DNA of 6,871 nucleotides from positions 1-6,871 of the forward strand of contig JAFAQG010001014.1 of NCBI GenBank assembly GCA_019246575.1. The letters are read 5' to 3'. This document shows positions 4,217-6,871 of this stretch, in pieces. Position 1 is the stretch's first letter. Each line of letters opens with the position of its first letter. The notes under the pieces are model-generated. The model was given only the letters and a program-made list of their open reading frames with translations, did not search any database and had not been told where the DNA came from. The translations under genes and the position numbers were made by a program. This DNA is from Acidobacteriaceae bacterium (GTDB lineage: Bacteria; Acidobacteriota; Terriglobia; Bryobacterales; Bryobacteraceae).

Positions 4217-6871
4217 CTACGCCGCCGCTTCCACCGCGCTCAATTCCTCCAGCACTCCCTTGAGCTGGTCGAGTAACTCGAGCGGCTGGCCTGCCGTCGC
4301 AATCGGCAGTTTTAACACGCCCGCCGGAGTAAACTGAGCGCCATCCGTGTTCCGTACCAGCGCCATCAACCTCAATGGATCCACGCGCGACTGCTGGTGG
4401 AATTTGAAATTCGCGAATCCTTGCCGGCGCTCAATCGATTCCACCCCCACCCGCTCAGCTAAGCTCTTCAGTAACGAGAACCGGACCAGATTGCGTACTT
4501 CATCCGGCACAGGCCCATACCGGTCGGCAAGCTCATCGAGAACACGCGCGGCATGCTGTTCATCCTTAACATCCGCAATTCGCTTATACGAGCGCAGCCG
4601 CTGCGCCTCGTCCCCAATGTAACCGGAAGGAATCCGGATATCGAGTCCGAGGTTTAACGTCGAGTGAATCTCGACGGGTACCTCTTCGCCCTTTAGTTCC
4701 CGCACTGTCTCTTCGAGCAAACGCACGTACGTGTCATAGCCGACAGCTTCGATATGCCCGTGCTGCTCTCCCCCAAGCAGATTGCCGGCGCCGCGCAGTT
4801 CCAAATCCAGCGCAGCAATCTTGAATCCTGCCCCCAGATCGCTAAACTCTTTCAGCGCCGCCAGCCGCTTACGGGCAACTTCGCTGAGCTCCGTATCCGC
4901 CGGCACAAGGAGATACGCATAAGCCCGGCGGTTCGATCGCCCTACTCGACCGCGCAACTGGTACAACTCGCTCAAGCCGTACCGTTCCGCATTCTCAATA
5001 ATGATCGTGTTCGCCATCGGTATGTCGAGACCGTTCTCGACAATGGTTGTGCACACGAACACATCGTAATCGTGCTTCATGAACCCGAGCAGCACTTTTT
5101 CCAGCTCGGCCTCTCCCATCTGGCCGTGCCCCATGCCGATGCGGCAGTTCGGCAACATCTCCCGAATCGAAGCGGCTCGCATGAAGATCGTGTCCACACG
5201 GTTATGCACGAAATACACTTGCCCGTTGCGCGCGAGCTCTTGCTCAATTGCCGTCTTCACCAGATTGAGATCGAAATGCGCCACTACGGTGTTAATCGCA
5301 AGCCTGTCCTTCGGTGGTGTTTCAATGACAGACATGTCGCGCAACCCGACCAGCGACATGTGCAGCGTCCTGGGAATCGGCGTTGCACTCATGGTCAGCA
5401 CGTCTACGTTATGCCTCAGTTGCTTCAAGCGTTCCTTGTGCCGCACCCCGAAGCGCTGCTCTTCATCGACAATCAGCAGGCCCAGATCGTTGAACTGAAC
5501 ATCCTTCGACAAAAGCCGGTGTGTTCCGATCAGCACGTCAACTTTCCCGGTCGCAACGTCTTCCAATACCGCTTTCACGTCCTTCTGACTCCGGAACCGG
5601 CTCGCCAGCTCAATGCGGACCGGAAAAGAAGCGAATCTGCGCTTAAAGGTCTCGAAATGCTGGAACGACAGCACCGTCGTGGGCGCAAGAACCGCAACCT
5701 GCTTGCCGTCTCCGAGCGCTTTGAATGCCGCCCGCATCGCCACTTCCGTCTTGCCAAATCCGACGTCTCCGCACAGTAGCCGGTCCATCGGCTGATCGTT
5801 TTCCATATCGCGCTTGATCTGCACGACGGCGTTGACCTGATCCTTAGTCGGCGTATATTCGAAACCGTCTTCGAACTCTCGCTGCCAGTTGCTGTCGGGA
5901 GAAAATGCGAAACCTTTAGCCATGCGGCGCTGCGCATACAGCTTCAACAGTTCGTCCGCCATGTCGCGCATCTTGGCGCGCACGCGCGACTTTGTTTTCT
6001 CCCAAGTCACCCCGCCGAGCCGGTCCAAATGCGGCTTCGCTTCACCCGCCCCACGGTACTTCTGCACCAGGTCGAGACGCGTGAGCGGAACATACAGCTT
6101 CGATTCGCCGGCGTATTCGAGCAGCATGAAGTCGCCCTTCTGGTCGCCTTGCACGATCTCACGAATGCCCAGGAACTGGCCAATGCCGTGCGTCGCGTGC
6201 ACAACAAAATCGCCCGGCTTCAGATCTGCAATATCGGCTGCAAACGCCGCCAACTGCGATTTCGCCGGCTGCCTCGCAATCAGATCGGAGGTCTCGAAAA
6301 GGTCCTCGCAACCGATAATCGCGAGTTCGGAATCCGGCAGCACTGCTCCGCGGCGCACACGGCCTTTAATAAGGTATGTGCTCGAAACCGCTCCGGCATG
6401 ATAGGCGCGTTCGGCTAGCGACGGCCGCGCTCCTGTCGTGGATTCGAGCCCGAGCTGATACGGCACGGAATACTCCTGCAGGATGTCAGCCAAGCGTTCG
6501 ATCTCACCCGTCGACCCTGCGAAAAATGCGACCCGGAATCCCGCTTGAATCAGATTCCGCGCCTCGGCAACTGCGACAGGCATGTTCCCCTGGAAAGTCA
6601 GCGATGGCCGGCTCGGAATGTTAAACCGCTGCTCTGCCGCGTCGCCGTTCGAGCCTGCAATTACGTCCAGCTCCTGAAAATTGATGACGGTTCGCTCCGC
6701 GATCCATTGCTTCAGGTCGTCCCAGCGCGCAAAATTCTTTTCGGGCTCTATTTCGGGCGGGCGATCGGGGTGCTCGAGCCGTTGCCACAACCGGTCGGCG
6801 GCAGATTCTACCGCGCCCGGCTCATCCAACAACACCAGCGCATCCGGCTGCAATGAGAACAGGCTGTGCGT
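4217..6871 (-). CDS. mfd: Transcription-repair coupling factor, C-terminal three quarters, cut by the window edge
   Basis: Mfd recognises RNA polymerase stalled at DNA damage, pushes it off with its translocase motor and recruits UvrA for nucleotide excision repair. The 885 visible codons run open to the right edge, so the true start and most of the UvrB-homology N-terminus are outside; a TTG at 6853 is an internal codon, not the start. Visible domains, in order: the end of the UvrB-like region, the RNA-polymerase-interacting domain (LKPGDFVVHATHGIGQFLGI, about 6166-6225), and the RecG-like motor. The motor has Walker A GDVGFGKT (5747-5770), DEEQ (5456-5467), SATPIPRTLHM and RGRVGR (4937-4954). 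The TRCF C-terminal domain ends the protein near VEAAA. All motor motifs are intact. Usual Mfd length is about 1,150 residues, so about 270 are missing through truncation by the window. It points toward the surA-like gene with the toxin-antitoxin pair between them. Confidence 0.97.
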   Translation of the reverse strand, partial: THSLFSLQPDALVLLDEPGAVESAADRLWQRLEHPDRPPEIEPEKNFARWDDLKQWIAERTVINFQELDVIAGSNGDAAEQRFNIPSRPSLTFQGNMPVAVAEARNLIQAGFRVAFFAGSTGEIERLADILQEYSVPYQLGLESTTGARPSLAERAYHAGAVSSTYLIKGRVRRGAVLPDSELAIIGCEDLFETSDLIARQPAKSQLAAFAADIADLKPGDFVVHATHGIGQFLGIREIVQGDQKGDFMLLEYAGESKLYVPLTRLDLVQKYRGAGEAKPHLDRLGGVTWEKTKSRVRAKMRDMADELLKLYAQRRMAKGFAFSPDSNWQREFEDGFEYTPTKDQVNAVVQIKRDMENDQPMDRLLCGDVGFGKTEVAMRAAFKALGDGKQVAVLAPTTVLSFQHFETFKRRFASFPVRIELASRFRSQKDVKAVLEDVATGKVDVLIGTHRLLSKDVQFNDLGLLIVDEEQRFGVRHKERLKQLRHNVDVLTMSATPIPRTLHMSLVGLRDMSVIETPPKDRLAINTVVAHFDLNLVKTAIEQELARNGQVYFVHNRVDTIFMRAASIREMLPNCRIGMGHGQMGEAELEKVLLGFMKHDYDVFVCTTIVENGLDIPMANTIIIENAERYGLSELYQLRGRVGRSNRRAYAYLLVPADTELSEVARKRLAALKEFSDLGAGFKIAALDLELRGAGNLLGGEQHGHIEAVGYDTYVRLLEETVRELKGEEVPVEIHSTLNLGLDIRIPSGYIGDEAQRLRSYKRIADVKDEQHAARVLDELADRYGPVPDEVRNLVRFSLLKSLAERVGVESIERRQGFANFKFHQQSRVDPLRLMALVRNTDGAQFTPAGVLKLPIATAGQPLELLDQLKGVLEELSAVEAAA

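Noticed and set aside
4754..5779. A 341-codon open frame on the plus strand
   Set aside because: It lies wholly antisense to the conserved motor domain of mfd, and its translation (rich in His, Arg and Gln) shows no recognisable domain. It is a shadow of a GC-rich gene.
6851..6853. TTG as the mfd start codon
   Set aside because: The frame continues open to the window edge and the protein lacks the N-terminal UvrB-homology part, so the real start is outside the window.

Overview
The window looks like ordinary bacterial chromosome with a small accessory insert. Base composition is moderately GC-rich and coding density is high. All four large genes (dnaX, yhaM-like, surA-like, mfd) and one small RNA (SRP RNA) lie on the minus strand. 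The only plus-strand genes form a two-gene toxin-antitoxin cassette. The surA-like protein carries a signal peptide and a parvulin domain, which suggests a diderm bacterium. Together with a YhaM-type HD exoribonuclease and an SRP RNA directly ahead of dnaX, this fits Acidobacteriota (Bryobacterales/Solibacter-like) best. That assignment is an inference from gene style and order, not from a marker comparison.

Layout in transcription order of the minus strand, right to left. Positions 6871-4217 hold mfd, the transcription-repair coupling factor, with its N-terminus cut by the window edge. Positions 4168-3359 are occupied by the plus-strand cassette: a ribbon-helix-helix-like antitoxin (3505-3798) and a MazF/PemK-family endoribonuclease toxin (3799-4167), with 49 bp to the convergent mfd end and about 155 bp to the divergent surA-like start. 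Positions 3349-2207 encode a secreted SurA/PpiC-type peptidyl-prolyl isomerase chaperone. It is followed after 6 bp by a YhaM-type 3'-5' exoribonuclease (2200-998) with an unusual proline-rich tail. Next come an extended -10 promoter, the small bacterial SRP RNA (about 975-865), and the first 272 codons of dnaX (817 to the left edge).

Functionally the block combines information processing (clamp loader, transcription-coupled repair, RNA decay) with protein export (SRP RNA, periplasmic chaperone). The surA-like and yhaM-like genes are almost certainly co-transcribed. The SRP RNA has its own promoter-like element and no convincing terminator before dnaX, so SRP RNA and the 5' region of dnaX may share a primary transcript. 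The toxin-antitoxin pair is probably a later insertion into a co-oriented minus-strand run. A 7-bp perfect inverted repeat wraps the antitoxin's ribosome-binding site and start codon and is the best candidate for its autoregulatory element. I found no CRISPR array, tRNA, transposase or wholly novel system. The points most worth checking concern the regulation and placement of the toxin-antitoxin module and the SRP RNA/dnaX junction.
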